Assembly: GCA_029261535.1 (NCBI GenBank)
Contig: JAJDBF010000026.1
Location: 1 to 64,000 of the forward strand
Reading direction: 5' to 3'
DNA: 64,000 nt
DNA from: Nitrospinaceae bacterium
GTDB lineage: Bacteria > Nitrospinota > Nitrospinia > Nitrospinales > Nitrospinaceae
The first letter of the stretch is position 1. Each line of letters starts with the position of its first letter. The translations under genes and the position numbers were made by a program. Under the pieces are notes generated by a model. It saw only the letters and a list, made by a program, of their open reading frames with translations. It was not told the DNA's origin and did not search any database. Of the stretch, positions 18,180-27,791 are shown in pieces.

Positions 18180-19925
18180 TCAGTACCGCGCCGTCAGGCC
18201 AAAAAACAGGCGTGCGTCGCGGTCGCCTTCGGAGGCTACAATTTCATCGATTGGGATGCCCAACTCACCGTAGCCGGAGAGCCATTTTGTAAACGTGGCG
18301 CGCACTCCGGCACCGGAAGATTTCAAGTCTTCAAAAAAGTCCATGCGGTTGAACTCGTGTTTGTGAAACACCGCGCCGTAGTCGAAAAACAAATAGGGTT
18401 GCAGACTTTTCAGCCAAGCCTTGTTCAAAGGGTGCGTGTACTGCAACTCCAGAATGAGAGCCAGGCCGCCGTCTCCCGCAATCTCGGAGGAGTCGTAGGC
18501 TCTTAAAAAACGCGGCCCTCCGGCGGTGAACTCCTGCGATGCCAGCATGTCATCGAACCCTGCCTGCCACTGTGTCGACAGCATGAGATTCCAGCGCGGA
18601 GCCAGTCGTTGTAACCTGGTCATCTCCCCTTCCAGCCGAGTAAATTCGCTTCGTCCAAATTCACGCGACAGCACGGCGGAACCCGTCTCCCGTGCGCCGA
18701 AAGCATTCACGCCCTGAGTGATGCGCGCGCTGATGATATTGATACCCTGCCAGCGGTCGGCAAAATCAAAGAGGAGTCCGGCGCGAAGGTAGCGGACGCG
18801 ATCCTCGGCGGTGGTGATTCCAAGTAGCGTCGTTTCAGAATTGATCAGGCCAAAACCAAAAGTCGCCGTGAGGTTACGCTCGCGTGTTCGCCAGATGGGA
18901 TGCGACAATTGCAAGCTGAATGAAGAGCTGTCGCCCTCGACCTGGAACACTTCGAGTCCGCCACCCGGCTCGGATGATGCCAGCGATCCGGCGATGAACA
19001 AGCGCGTGCCTTCGATCGTGACCGGCAGATCAATCGAGCCGCTGAAGTATTGCAGTTCATCCGTCTCGGTGGTCAGGATGCCGTTCAGTTGCAAACGTTC
19101 ATAAAGTTTTAGCAGGCTGTTGGCGGAAATGCCGGCGTTGAACTGGATCGGTCCGTTAAATTGCGAGCCTCGATTGTTGAAGCCGAGATGCGCGTTGACC
19201 GGCTTGTGCTCTAGAATAATCGTCAACTCTGCCGTTCCGGGACGAGTGTCGGAAGGTTTCAATACCGAGCGCGCCCGCATGCCAGGCTGGTCATTGATGA
19301 GGAGCAGGTTGCGTTCCAGAACAGCGGAATTCAGCGGTCGCGATTGCAGAATGCGTTTGCGAAATAATTTGAGTACGCGCGTGGGCCCGTGCGGCTTGCC
19401 CTGAAAAGTCACCTTGTCGATGAAGCCCTCGATCACCTTCAGCCGCACCTCACCTTTCGCGCCGACTTTTTGTGGCGGCACCAGCACCTGGCTCAGGATA
19501 AAACCATCGTTCCGGTATTTAGCCGTCAGAGCATCGGCGAGGTATTGAATCACTTTCAAATTAACCGAGCGATCGAGATAGCGCCGATAAATTCGCCGAA
19601 GTTCATCGCGCTTGTACGCCGTAACACCGTCAAGTTTGATCCGGCGCAGAACGAAACGGACCTCTGACTTTTTCTTCTTTTTCTCAAGGGTCGGTCTTCG
19701 CGGCTTGGGAGCCTGCTTTTTTGGTTGGGATTTCGGCAGGACAGGACGTTCAAAACGCTTGTCAAAACGTTCGGGTTCCACCGTGCGCGGCAGAATCTGA
19801 GCGTAGGCGGAACCGGGAACCAACACCTGCAAAACCCAGATCATCATCACTGAAAACAAGAAAGCTGATGCCGGACAAAGTGATATATTTTTTCGAGGAA
19901 ATGACACTACCGGAGGGCTCCGCAA
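18180..19925 (-). CDS. ShlB/FhaC-family outer-membrane transporter (TpsB)
   Basis: A 581-residue partner of the exoprotein, which it secretes across the outer membrane. It has a signal peptide ending in AYA (residue 42), a Lys/Pro-rich linker (about 65-87), two POTRA domains (about 88-165 and 166-240) and a 16-strand barrel ending in Tyr (LFFGLTARY). The POTRA region holds VRFVLRRIKLDG and the GFILSQVLVPPQ strand; RFLRAYDSSEIAGDGG matches the conserved loop that plugs FhaC-type pores. The longest frame opens with TTG at 19925; a GTG at 19907 (with GGAG about 11 bases upstream) is an alternative, so the first few residues are uncertain. It lies 24 bp upstream of tpsA in the same direction, the normal TPS operon order. 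Confidence 0.9.
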   Translation of the reverse strand: MRSPPVVSFPRKNISLCPASAFLFSVMMIWVLQVLVPGSAYAQILPRTVEPERFDKRFERPVLPKSQPKKQAPKPRRPTLEKKKKKSEVRFVLRRIKLDGVTAYKRDELRRIYRRYLDRSVNLKVIQYLADALTAKYRNDGFILSQVLVPPQKVGAKGEVRLKVIEGFIDKVTFQGKPHGPTRVLKLFRKRILQSRPLNSAVLERNLLLINDQPGMRARSVLKPSDTRPGTAELTIILEHKPVNAHLGFNNRGSQFNGPIQFNAGISANSLLKLYERLQLNGILTTETDELQYFSGSIDLPVTIEGTRLFIAGSLASSEPGGGLEVFQVEGDSSSFSLQLSHPIWRTRERNLTATFGFGLINSETTLLGITTAEDRVRYLRAGLLFDFADRWQGINIISARITQGVNAFGARETGSAVLSREFGRSEFTRLEGEMTRLQRLAPRWNLMLSTQWQAGFDDMLASQEFTAGGPRFLRAYDSSEIAGDGGLALILELQYTHPLNKAWLKSLQPYLFFDYGAVFHKHEFNRMDFFEDLKSSGAGVRATFTKWLSGYGELGIPIDEIVASEGDRDARLFFGLTARY

Positions 19926-20255
19926 GAATTGCGCCGGTTAATTTTTGAACGGTAGAAGGCGTGGTGCGCACCCGCCCTTCTATGGATTTCCTATCGACTT
20001 TTTACCAATTCAGCTTGAACCGGGTCGGCAGGAGGTCCTTAAACCGTTCTTTTTATTAGTATTAATAGCAAGGTTGATGCCAAAGGAGGGCGCTTGCAGG
20101 AGGGTGAATTCCCATTACATTTCAATGAGTTAGCGAGGCTTGTCCGCTGGAGAAAAGCGCACCTTTGCCGGGGAGGCAAATTTTTCCCTCAAGCCCTTAT
20201 TTTTTGCCGGTTTAAGGTGAGAGGTTTGGGTAACCCAAAAAAGCAAAATCCAGGG

Positions 20256-20294
20256 CGAGATTCTTCACTTCGCCTTGCTTCGTTCAGAATGACA
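20256..20294 (-). repeat. Dispersed intergenic repeat, copy 2
   Basis: It reads TGTCATTCTGAACGAAG...GAAGAATCTCG on the minus strand, matching the unit at 6632 with a short insertion in its middle. Confidence 0.65.
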
Positions 20295-20308
20295 TGCGAT
20301 GGATTTCT

Positions 20309-20336
20309 TTCAAGAACCGCTATTCACGTTCTTGAA
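20309..20336. repeat. Dispersed hairpin repeat, copy 2
   Basis: TTCAAGAAC/GTTCTTGAA arms of nine bases; 26 of 28 bases are identical to 6581-6608. Confidence 0.65.
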
Positions 20337-20348
20337 TTCCCAAACCAA

Positions 20349-20401
20349 AATCAAAAGCAAAGGCGAGATTCTTCTTTTCGCTCCGCTTCATTCAGAATGA
20401 C
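20349..20401 (-). repeat. Dispersed intergenic repeat, copy 3
   Basis: The minus strand reads GTCATTCTGAATGAAG...AGAATCTCG followed by CCTTTGCTTTTGATT, the last 15 bases identical to those ending the copy at 6632-6675. Confidence 0.65.
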
Positions 20402-20481
20402 GGGCGGAGGTTTTCTTTTTTTGCTCATCCTCTGCTAACCGCAAGGTCCGCCGTGCGCGGAGCACCCGCCAGGTGGAGGAG

Positions 20482-20964
20482 TCAGTCTTTGATATCGAAG
20501 TCTTCTTGCTTAAAATCATATTTTGAAAAATAGTGACGCAGATTGCGCCGGGCTTCTGCCAACCCTTTTACATGACCGCGCGATTTTTCCAGCGACTCGG
20601 CTTTTTTCATGTGGATGATGGCATTGGCACCATCGCCCAGCCGATCATACACTTCACCGATTTCCATGTGAGCCTGTGCATCGTTTGGGTGGGCTTTCAA
20701 CTGAGCTTCAACCTGGTTCAGTTGGTTTTTTAGCTCCTTGCGGGTTTTCGGAGTAGAGTCGCGCAGGCGTTGAAGCTCGGTATCCAGAAATTCCTGAAGC
20801 TTCTGGATAAACACGCGCGTCATTTCCTGACCGATTTCCTTGACCTGCTGGCCCATCGGCTCTGTCGGTTCATTCGCCTTGCCTTCATTGGCAAATGCGG
20901 GTGATGACAAGGCAACAATACAGGCGAGACAACCTGCGAAAAAAAGAATTGAAAAACGAATCAT
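20482..20964 (-). CDS. Exported TPR-like protein
   Basis: A 160-residue protein with a signal peptide (hydrophobic 3-20, likely cleavage after AFA at residue 25). The mature part begins with a charged helical stretch (about 30-85, coiled-coil-like). A tetratricopeptide unit follows: the sequence HPNDAQAHMEIGEVYDRLGDGANAIIHMKKAESL (about 96-129) fits the TPR pattern closely. The C-terminus is charged. TPR proteins in the periplasm usually act as scaffolds; the partner is unknown. AAGGA lies 7 bases before the ATG. Confidence 0.65.
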   Translation of the reverse strand: MIRFSILFFAGCLACIVALSSPAFANEGKANEPTEPMGQQVKEIGQEMTRVFIQKLQEFLDTELQRLRDSTPKTRKELKNQLNQVEAQLKAHPNDAQAHMEIGEVYDRLGDGANAIIHMKKAESLEKSRGHVKGLAEARRNLRHYFSKYDFKQEDFDIKD

Positions 20965-21059
20965 GAAAATTCCTTTCGATGGTGGTTCAGCCCTCTCTCC
21001 TGTTTATTGTCTCTTAAATAATCGCTTGTGAATACCCCGGATTTTCTCCTGATACAAAC

Positions 21060-21088
21060 AAAAAAAAAACCGCGCCGTTTAGGCGCGG
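21060..21088 (-). terminator. Rho-independent terminator of the KamA-family gene
   Basis: On the minus strand a perfect seven-base stem CCGCGCC/GGCGCGG (21088-21082 and 21076-21070) with a five-base loop is followed at once by ten T residues (21069-21060). It lies 24 bases after the stop of the aminomutase gene. Confidence 0.9.
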
Positions 21089-21111
21089 GCGTTATTTGAT
21101 GTAAGAAAAGA

Positions 21112-22299
21112 TCAGACAGCGTTCATCATGTCGTCCATTTCATAGGCATCCTCAAACTCTTCGCCCCACACCGACCCATCATCAACCAGTTCGGTGTAGT
21201 CATCGAACCAATAGGCTTCCGGATTGCGCTTGAATACCATGAAGCGTGCGGAGTTCTGATTGTTCGCCGCCCGCTGGTAACGGAAATAAATATTTTTCTC
21301 CGTCATTCCAACGCATTCAATTTTTCCAGACTGGTGCGACATGACAAACCGCGCGCGCTTGCCGAGGCCGGAACAAAAGGTACGGGCTTTTTCAAAAATT
21401 TCATACGCCCTTTCAACCGGCATGGTGTAAGGCTTGTTGCCCAGGGTTGGCCGACAATGAAAAACATAGTACGGCGGCACCCCGATGAAAGACAACTGGT
21501 TGAACAAAGCCCCGAGCACTTTCGGATCATCGTTCACGCCGGTGATCATCGGTGTCTGATTGACCACGATCGCGCCGGATTCCATCAGGAACGTCAGACC
21601 GCGAATCGCTTGCGGGGTCAATTCTCGCGGATGATTGAAATGCGCCATGATGTAGATGCGGTTCATGCTCGTACTGTATTTACGAAACATCTCGCGCAGA
21701 CTGTCGTCATTGTAAATGCGCATGGGATTGAACGCAGGAATCTTGCTCCCGATGCGAATGATCCGAACGTGTTCCACTTCCCTGAGCTTCTGAATGATTG
21801 GCTCCAGCTTGGAAGTCGACATGATAAGAGGGTCGCCACCAGTCAGCAAAACATTATTGATTTCCTTGTGCTCGCGAATGTAGGCCAGCCCCCCAGTGAT
21901 GTCTTTAGTGACCTCATCGTTGTCGTCCATGAACAGACGCTTGCGAAAACAGAAGCGGCAATAAGCGGCGCACACTTCGTTGACCAGAAGCAGGGCCGTC
22001 GAATCGTATTTATGCTCGATCCCTGGAGCCACCGTGTATTCCTCTTCGCCAGAGGCATCCAGTTGTCCCCACTCCTCAAGCTCCTGAACTTCAGGAATAA
22101 CAATCCTTCGGATAGGGTCCTTCGGATCATTCCAATCGATGAGCGAGTTGTAATAATCATTGGATCGGAAAATAAACTTATCGTTCACGTCCGCCAGTTG
22201 TTCGCGCTCATTGTCGCCGAGCTCAGACACCTGATGAAGACGGGTGAGATATTTTGGCTTTTTATCGGAAAATTCAGTTTGAGTGTTCAAACGGTTCAT
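21112..22299 (-). CDS. KamA-family radical SAM aminomutase homologue
   Basis: The ATG at 22299 is preferred (AGGTG 5 bases upstream), giving 395 residues, a normal length for the family; the open frame extends to 22386. Lysine 2,3-aminomutase moves the alpha-amino group of lysine to C3 using PLP, SAM and an iron-sulfur cluster. Here CAAYCRFC gives the cluster ligands Cys110, Cys114 and Cys117, and LLTGGDPL is the SAM-contact strand. GVNDD keeps the Asp that in clostridial lysine aminomutase (Asp293) contacts the lysine side chain. The later DAPGGGGK motif is replaced by MSHQSGK: the PLP-binding Lys seems kept, but the second substrate Asp (Asp330) does not. The substrate is therefore probably not lysine, or is bound differently. 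An acidic C-terminal tail follows. Confidence 0.8.
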   Translation of the reverse strand: MNRLNTQTEFSDKKPKYLTRLHQVSELGDNEREQLADVNDKFIFRSNDYYNSLIDWNDPKDPIRRIVIPEVQELEEWGQLDASGEEEYTVAPGIEHKYDSTALLLVNEVCAAYCRFCFRKRLFMDDNDEVTKDITGGLAYIREHKEINNVLLTGGDPLIMSTSKLEPIIQKLREVEHVRIIRIGSKIPAFNPMRIYNDDSLREMFRKYSTSMNRIYIMAHFNHPRELTPQAIRGLTFLMESGAIVVNQTPMITGVNDDPKVLGALFNQLSFIGVPPYYVFHCRPTLGNKPYTMPVERAYEIFEKARTFCSGLGKRARFVMSHQSGKIECVGMTEKNIYFRYQRAANNQNSARFMVFKRNPEAYWFDDYTELVDDGSVWGEEFEDAYEMDDMMNAV

Positions 22300-23393
22300 A
22301 AAAACACCTTTTGAAGTGGAGTTCCCGAAACGGCAGGACACTCCGATGAACTTTACCGGGCATCCTGTAATAGCAACCCCCGGCACTTACATAAACAAAC
22401 CCTCAGGATATTGAGGGTCAATCAAAATCAGAATTATTTTTGGAGCCCCTGACCACTCAGCGGGACCTTTAAAGCAACCAGCGATTCCTCAATTGAGAGC
22501 CGCTCGCGGCAAAAAGCCCTGCATTAATTAGGTGACCTAATGTTTCTGGAACAGGCCTGGATAAATCCTATTCTTACCAGGAGGTTAGTGTTTGCTACTG
22601 GATATTTGAAGTAACTCGGAGTTTCCCATTCCGGCAACCGCCTCCCTTCGCTTTACTTGGAGGACTATCTGCCAGAAAAAATTTTAAGAGGCGCTCCCAA
22701 TCTAGCAATACCCTCTTTCCCTGACTCACTGACAACACATAGGGAAAAACGATCAGTCAAAAATCCATTCCCGGTCATTGGTTGGAGCAAGCGCATTTTG
22801 ACATACACTTTCCAGATATGAGTCACAAGGAACAAAACAATCCACAAATTTAAACATATTTTTAATGGTATTTTATCTGTCCCCAATCCTCCTCAAGCAC
22901 CTCGCTCTGTCACTATCCACTTCATTCCCCTAAATGTGCCTCCTTCAATTGATCTGCCCTACTTTTGCGGCTACTCAAAGGAACCGGGTCCAATATCTGC
23001 CAGCCTGGGACCCTTGCCTTCATTCATAATATTAATTATTGTTTTTTAAAGGATTAGGCTGTTAACTCGAATTGCTTTACTAAGTTTCGCACCTAAAAAC
23101 TTCAAGGCAGAATCTGGCTCGGTGAAACTCTTACCCTCTGTAGAGAAGCCAGCGAAAATCCGATAAATTACCTTTCCAGCGAAATTTCTCCCAGAGACCG
23201 GGTGATCAGCGTGCCGCTTCAACACAAAAAGATCACATTAAACACCAGCCACTCATTGTTTTATTGACCAAGTAGTGGAAGCTCATATTATGGGAAACTC
23301 TCTTTTAACAGGACTTATTACACTGCCCTTTGCAAACCCTTTCACCTCAAGGCTTTGATATAAAGCATTGATATTGCGAGTAGAATTGTTAAA
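22300..23393. other. Gene-poor region of about 1.1 kb
   Basis: An AT-richer stretch between divergent genes. No gene, tRNA or terminator is recognisable. The only open frame above 60 codons (22665-22886, minus) starts with TTG and has no coding character. It contains the interrupted palindrome at 22527-22541 and probably the promoters of both flanking genes. Confidence 0.5.
22527..22541. promoter_or_regulatory. Interrupted palindrome ATTAGGT-G-ACCTAAT, possible operator
   Basis: Perfect seven-base arms around one central base, 228 bases upstream of the aminomutase start. The size fits a dimeric regulator site, but no regulator is identified. Confidence 0.3.
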
Positions 23394-26300
23394 ATGCCCC
23401 TATTACCCCACGAAAGATCACAATTAAAGGAGCGAGGATTGCGAAGTGAGAATCCTCTAAAAAGCGACCCGGACGGCAAGGTAGACTCCCTGTCCTCGCA
23501 AATAGAAAAGGAACCTTCGTCCCAGTCCGGGTGGGCCGAAATGGGTCGGGGCCTGTTTCTGGGGCTGATCCTGCTATTGCTTGTCGTCCTCATGTCGTGG
23601 TGGTCGCTGGACCAGATCGAGGAAAAAACCAGGCATGATCTGGAAAGCACCCTCAATACGGTTCTGAACACCACCCATGAAGCTCTTCATATATGGGCGG
23701 GTGAACGCAAGGCCGATGTTTCGGCCCTGACCGATCAACCTCGCCTACACAAGGTCGTGCAAGCCACGGTGAACACCAACCTGACTTCACGTCAGGAGCT
23801 TCTTTCCAGCCCACATCTTCAGGAAATGCGCTCCCTGTTTCGGGAGATACTCATCCGTCAAGGTTACCTCGGGTTTGCCATCATCAACTCCAATGGCGTC
23901 ACTCTGGGGTCTACGGAAGATGCCCTGGTTGGAGGTAAACACATCTTGTCGCTGAAAGGAGATTACCTCAAGCGGGTTTTCGAGGGTGAGGTTCTGATCA
24001 GTTTACCCATGGTGTCCGAGGTTCTGCTTCCCAACCCATTTGGTGAATATGAAAAAAATCAACCAACGATGTTCGTTGTCGGGCCCATCCGCAACTCCGG
24101 CGGACAAATCCTCGGTGCGCTTGCGCTCCGCATCGACCCCAACAAGGATTTCACCCGCATCCCGCAATTGGGCCGAATAGGCCAGTCCGGTGAAACCTAT
24201 GGATTCGGAAGTGACGGAAAACTACTCACCGAAAGTCGATTTGAACAACATCTGATCCAGACCGGACTGTTGCGCCCCGGTCAGGGTGCCATCCTCAATG
24301 TTGAAATACGCGATCCCGGTGGCAATCTGGTAGACGGCTTTAGACCCACCGTCCCCAAAGAAGAACAACCCTTGACCCGGATGGCGGCCAGCGCACTGGA
24401 TCATGAAAGCGGATCTCACATGGAAGGTTACCGCGATTACCGAGGGACGCTGGTCGTCGGTGTGTGGCTGTGGGATTCTGAGCTCGGCTTTGGCTTGACC
24501 ACCGAAATGGATATGGAGGAAGCCTTCGCCTCATTCAGGTCCACCCGATTGCTGGTGGTCAATACCCTCGCGCTGATTCTGGTATTTTTTCTGGCCTTTT
24601 CAGTCGCTCAAACACGCGGTCGGTCGCGCGCCCTCAAACTGGCTCATCAAATCCGTGAGCGTGAAAACCAGATCACAGCGGTTCTCGACAACGTCGTCGA
24701 CGCTATCCTCACCATTGACTCAAACGACCGCATTGAATCGTTCAACAACGCCGCAGAAAGAATTTTTGGTCACAAAGACAGCGAAGTCATCGGCAATCAG
24801 TTTCAAACTCTGATCGCACGGCAGGAAGAAACAACGCCCACGTCTGACGCAATCGAAGATACCGCCGCTTCCACAGATTTCGACGACCTGTCCCGTAGAA
24901 AGGATTTATTCGGTTTACGCGCGGATGGATCGGCTTTCCCTATGGACCTCAACTTCAGCCGCGTTGAGTTTGAAAACCGTAGCCTGATCATTGTCATCGT
25001 GCGCGACATCAGCGAACGCAAACGTGCAGAAAAGGAAATTCAGATCGCACGCGATGAATTGGAAAACCGGGTTCAAGAACGCACTGCGGATCTCGAAAGT
25101 GCGCTCAAGGCCATTGAAGCTGAAATCAACAAACGCCAGGTATTTGAAAAAGAGTTGCAGGACTCCAATGAATTTCTGACCAGCATTCTCGGAAGTCCCA
25201 CCGATATTTCCATAGTGTCCACCGACCTCAAAGGCAAAATTCTCTATTGGAATCAGGGTGCCGAAAACCTGTTGGGTTACCAGGCTGAGGAAATGGTCGA
25301 CAAGGAAACGGTCAACATACTGTACCCGGAAGACGGGCACTCGCGAGATCTTGCCGCTGAAAAAGCCCTGGAGGTCGTCAGAACCAAACGGGGAGCCAGT
25401 TTTGAAGTGGAGGAAATCACCCGCGATGGCAAACGCATCTGGGTCCAACTCACCTTGTCCCCTCGGCTCAACGATCAGGGAGAGGTGATCGGTATTCTCG
25501 GCATCGGAGGCAACATCACCGGCCTGAAACATACCGAAGCAACATTGAAAAAGCAGTCGGCCTATCTGCAAATGCTGGAAGACATCGCTCACGCTTCCAG
25601 CCAGGCGGCTAACCACGATGAAGCCCTGCAAACCTGCCTTGATCGGATCTGCACCGGGCTCGGCTGGCCCATGGTCAACCTGTTTGTCCCGGCTGATGAT
25701 GCCTCCGGCGATTTACTATGCTCCCCCATTCACCACAACAGCGAAACGGCTCTGTTGCGCAACCTGAGAAAACTGACGGAAGTCACCCGACTGCCACGAG
25801 GTGAGGACCTGCCGGGCCGCGTCTTTCAGACCTCAGCACCTTACTGGACCAACCAGGTGGAAGAAGACATTCTGCCGGTGCGGGCACGCGAAGCCAAACG
25901 CGCAGAAATCAAAAGCGGCTTTGCCTTCCCCATCCTGATGGGCTCGGAAGTCCTCGGGGTTCTCGAATTTTTTGCTCTGGTCGAGCACAAACAGGACCAG
26001 GACCTTTTAGAATTCATGGCCCAGGTAGGCCATCAAATGGGACGCATCCTGAACCGCAAACGGGCCGACCGGGTGCTCCGCCGTATGCAAAATTTTCTCG
26101 GGCTATATCGGGGTTTGGCGGAAGCGGCCTATCAATCCGTTTCCCTTGAAGAAGCCCTGCAGACCTCAATCGATCATCTGTGCTTTCTCCACGACTGGCC
26201 GGTTGGGCATCTATTAAAAACCGACCCGGAAAATCCCGGCATCCTGAAAAGCTCCGGCATCTGGCATGTGGAGAATCCCGAAGCCGCGAAGAATTTCCGC

Positions 26301-27779
26301 AAGGTCTCCGAGGAAATTAATTTCCCGAAAGGGTCCGGGTTTCCAGGGTTGGTCACCGAGAACAGGGCTCCACTGTGGCTCAACGATCTTGGAGAAAAAA
26401 ACACCTTCGATCGCGCCAGCCTGGCGCGGGGTCTGGGCCTCGCATCGGCCTGGGCGTTCCCCCTTTTGTATCAGCAGAAGGTGGTCGGTGTCTTTGAGTG
26501 CTTCGGTAAAACATCCGCCAAACCGGACAAGGATTTCCTGGAAGACCTGCGCGGTGTCTGCGATCTTCTGGCTCAGTTGATTCACCTCAGGCAGAAGGAA
26601 ACTGAATCGAGCCGCGATGCTGATCGACAAAAAGCTCTGGTCCAGCAAGCCCCGGTTGGCATCATGGCACTTAAAACCGATGGCACAATAGTTTCCTTCA
26701 ACCCGACCGCCGAATTTATTCTGGGTTATTCAGCGGACGCTATTTGCGGACAGAATGTCTCAACCATTTTGCCGGAAGCCTACAGCGGCGGTGCCTCTTC
26801 CTGGATGGTGCAGGTTTCGGGGGCAGTAAGCTCTGCCAGTGCTTCCCTGCAAAAAACCACGTTTGGCTTGCGCAAAAATGGCACGCCGGTGCAATTGAAC
26901 CTTGCTATCAATCACGCCCGGTCCGAAGGCGAAAGCCTGCTGAAGGAAGACCTGTTAGTGGTCGTCATGCATTATGTCGCGCAAGCCGATACCCGGCAGG
27001 AGCGGCACCTGCCTTCCGCCCCGGCGGACAAGCCGGACCAACCCGACTCGCGCAACCTGCCGCTGGAACTCAACCGGCCGCAAAAACGCTTTCCGCTGGC
27101 AGAACAGTTGACCGGGATCGGCAACCAGACCATCACGGTGGCGCACGATTTTAATTCACCGGTGTTCGGGGTGCGTCAACTGGTCTCGTCCCTGCGCAGT
27201 ATGGTGCAATTGAGCGATCACCAGAAAGCACTGTTCGATTTACTCGAGCGGAAATGCCGCAGGATCGGCACCGGCTTCCGGCAATTGACCGAATTTTACA
27301 GACCTCAGTCGGGCATCGGCGGGCCGCTGGATGTTAACGAAGCCCTTGAAGACATTCTCACACTCAATCAGAAAGTGTTCGAAACGCGGCGCATCAAAAT
27401 CGAAAAACATTATGCAGACGATCTTCCTGAAATCGATGCCATCTCCGACCAGATTCATCAGGCTCTGCAAAACCTGATACGCCATTCTGAAGAAAGCGTT
27501 GCGGACCATGCCGGAGAAATAATGATCGCCACCGAAGCCGAAACCGACTGCGTAAAAATTTATATTCTGGACAATAGCAACAGCATGGCTCCCGGATATC
27601 TTGAATCGCAATTCGATCCGGTTTCCGGTACGCCGGTCAATCAGGACAAGGAAACCAGCCTGCCCCTGCAATATTCAATCAATATCATCAAAACCCATGG
27701 CGGTCATCTTGAAGTTTCCCAGCGAGAAGAAAAAGGTAATGTCTACACCGTGACGCTACCGATTCTGGGCAGAGGCTAA
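23394..27779 (+). CDS. Membrane PAS/GAF sensor protein with degenerate histidine-kinase module
   Basis: A 1461-residue sensor. Two membrane helices (about 51-71 and 385-405) bracket a periplasmic Cache-like domain. Then come a PAS (about 424-545), a coiled coil, a second PAS (about 590-710), two GAF domains (about 725-880 and 905-1065), a third PAS (about 1080-1180) and a kinase-like end. The phosphoacceptor box VAHDFNSPVFGV keeps its His (His1251). The ATPase part (about 1350-1460) has lost its key residues: the N-box reads NLIRHSEES (the Asn of NA is His), the DxGxG box reads DNSNS, and the GxGLGL box reads TSLPLQ. The end THGGHLEVSQREEKGNVYTVTLP shows the fold is kept. It is probably a pseudokinase that senses or scaffolds. 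The stop lies 12 bp before the channel-like gene, so both are likely co-transcribed. No ribosome site is clear at the start. Confidence 0.8.
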   Translation: MPLLPHERSQLKERGLRSENPLKSDPDGKVDSLSSQIEKEPSSQSGWAEMGRGLFLGLILLLLVVLMSWWSLDQIEEKTRHDLESTLNTVLNTTHEALHIWAGERKADVSALTDQPRLHKVVQATVNTNLTSRQELLSSPHLQEMRSLFREILIRQGYLGFAIINSNGVTLGSTEDALVGGKHILSLKGDYLKRVFEGEVLISLPMVSEVLLPNPFGEYEKNQPTMFVVGPIRNSGGQILGALALRIDPNKDFTRIPQLGRIGQSGETYGFGSDGKLLTESRFEQHLIQTGLLRPGQGAILNVEIRDPGGNLVDGFRPTVPKEEQPLTRMAASALDHESGSHMEGYRDYRGTLVVGVWLWDSELGFGLTTEMDMEEAFASFRSTRLLVVNTLALILVFFLAFSVAQTRGRSRALKLAHQIRERENQITAVLDNVVDAILTIDSNDRIESFNNAAERIFGHKDSEVIGNQFQTLIARQEETTPTSDAIEDTAASTDFDDLSRRKDLFGLRADGSAFPMDLNFSRVEFENRSLIIVIVRDISERKRAEKEIQIARDELENRVQERTADLESALKAIEAEINKRQVFEKELQDSNEFLTSILGSPTDISIVSTDLKGKILYWNQGAENLLGYQAEEMVDKETVNILYPEDGHSRDLAAEKALEVVRTKRGASFEVEEITRDGKRIWVQLTLSPRLNDQGEVIGILGIGGNITGLKHTEATLKKQSAYLQMLEDIAHASSQAANHDEALQTCLDRICTGLGWPMVNLFVPADDASGDLLCSPIHHNSETALLRNLRKLTEVTRLPRGEDLPGRVFQTSAPYWTNQVEEDILPVRAREAKRAEIKSGFAFPILMGSEVLGVLEFFALVEHKQDQDLLEFMAQVGHQMGRILNRKRADRVLRRMQNFLGLYRGLAEAAYQSVSLEEALQTSIDHLCFLHDWPVGHLLKTDPENPGILKSSGIWHVENPEAAKNFRKVSEEINFPKGSGFPGLVTENRAPLWLNDLGEKNTFDRASLARGLGLASAWAFPLLYQQKVVGVFECFGKTSAKPDKDFLEDLRGVCDLLAQLIHLRQKETESSRDADRQKALVQQAPVGIMALKTDGTIVSFNPTAEFILGYSADAICGQNVSTILPEAYSGGASSWMVQVSGAVSSASASLQKTTFGLRKNGTPVQLNLAINHARSEGESLLKEDLLVVVMHYVAQADTRQERHLPSAPADKPDQPDSRNLPLELNRPQKRFPLAEQLTGIGNQTITVAHDFNSPVFGVRQLVSSLRSMVQLSDHQKALFDLLERKCRRIGTGFRQLTEFYRPQSGIGGPLDVNEALEDILTLNQKVFETRRIKIEKHYADDLPEIDAISDQIHQALQNLIRHSEESVADHAGEIMIATEAETDCVKIYILDNSNSMAPGYLESQFDPVSGTPVNQDKETSLPLQYSINIIKTHGGHLEVSQREEKGNVYTVTLPILGRG

Positions 27780-27791
27780 GAAAGGGCGACG

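Larger units (their letters stand above)
19926..20481. other. Intergenic region with three repeat units
   Basis: About 555 bases upstream of tpsB with no convincing gene. It holds two copies of the TCATTCTGA repeat and one dispersed hairpin. Any promoter for the TPS operon must lie here, but none is clear. Confidence 0.5.

Noticed and set aside
22665-22886. A 73-codon minus-strand open frame in the 1-kb gap.
   Set aside because: It starts with TTG, lacks a ribosome site and has no domain or signal peptide.
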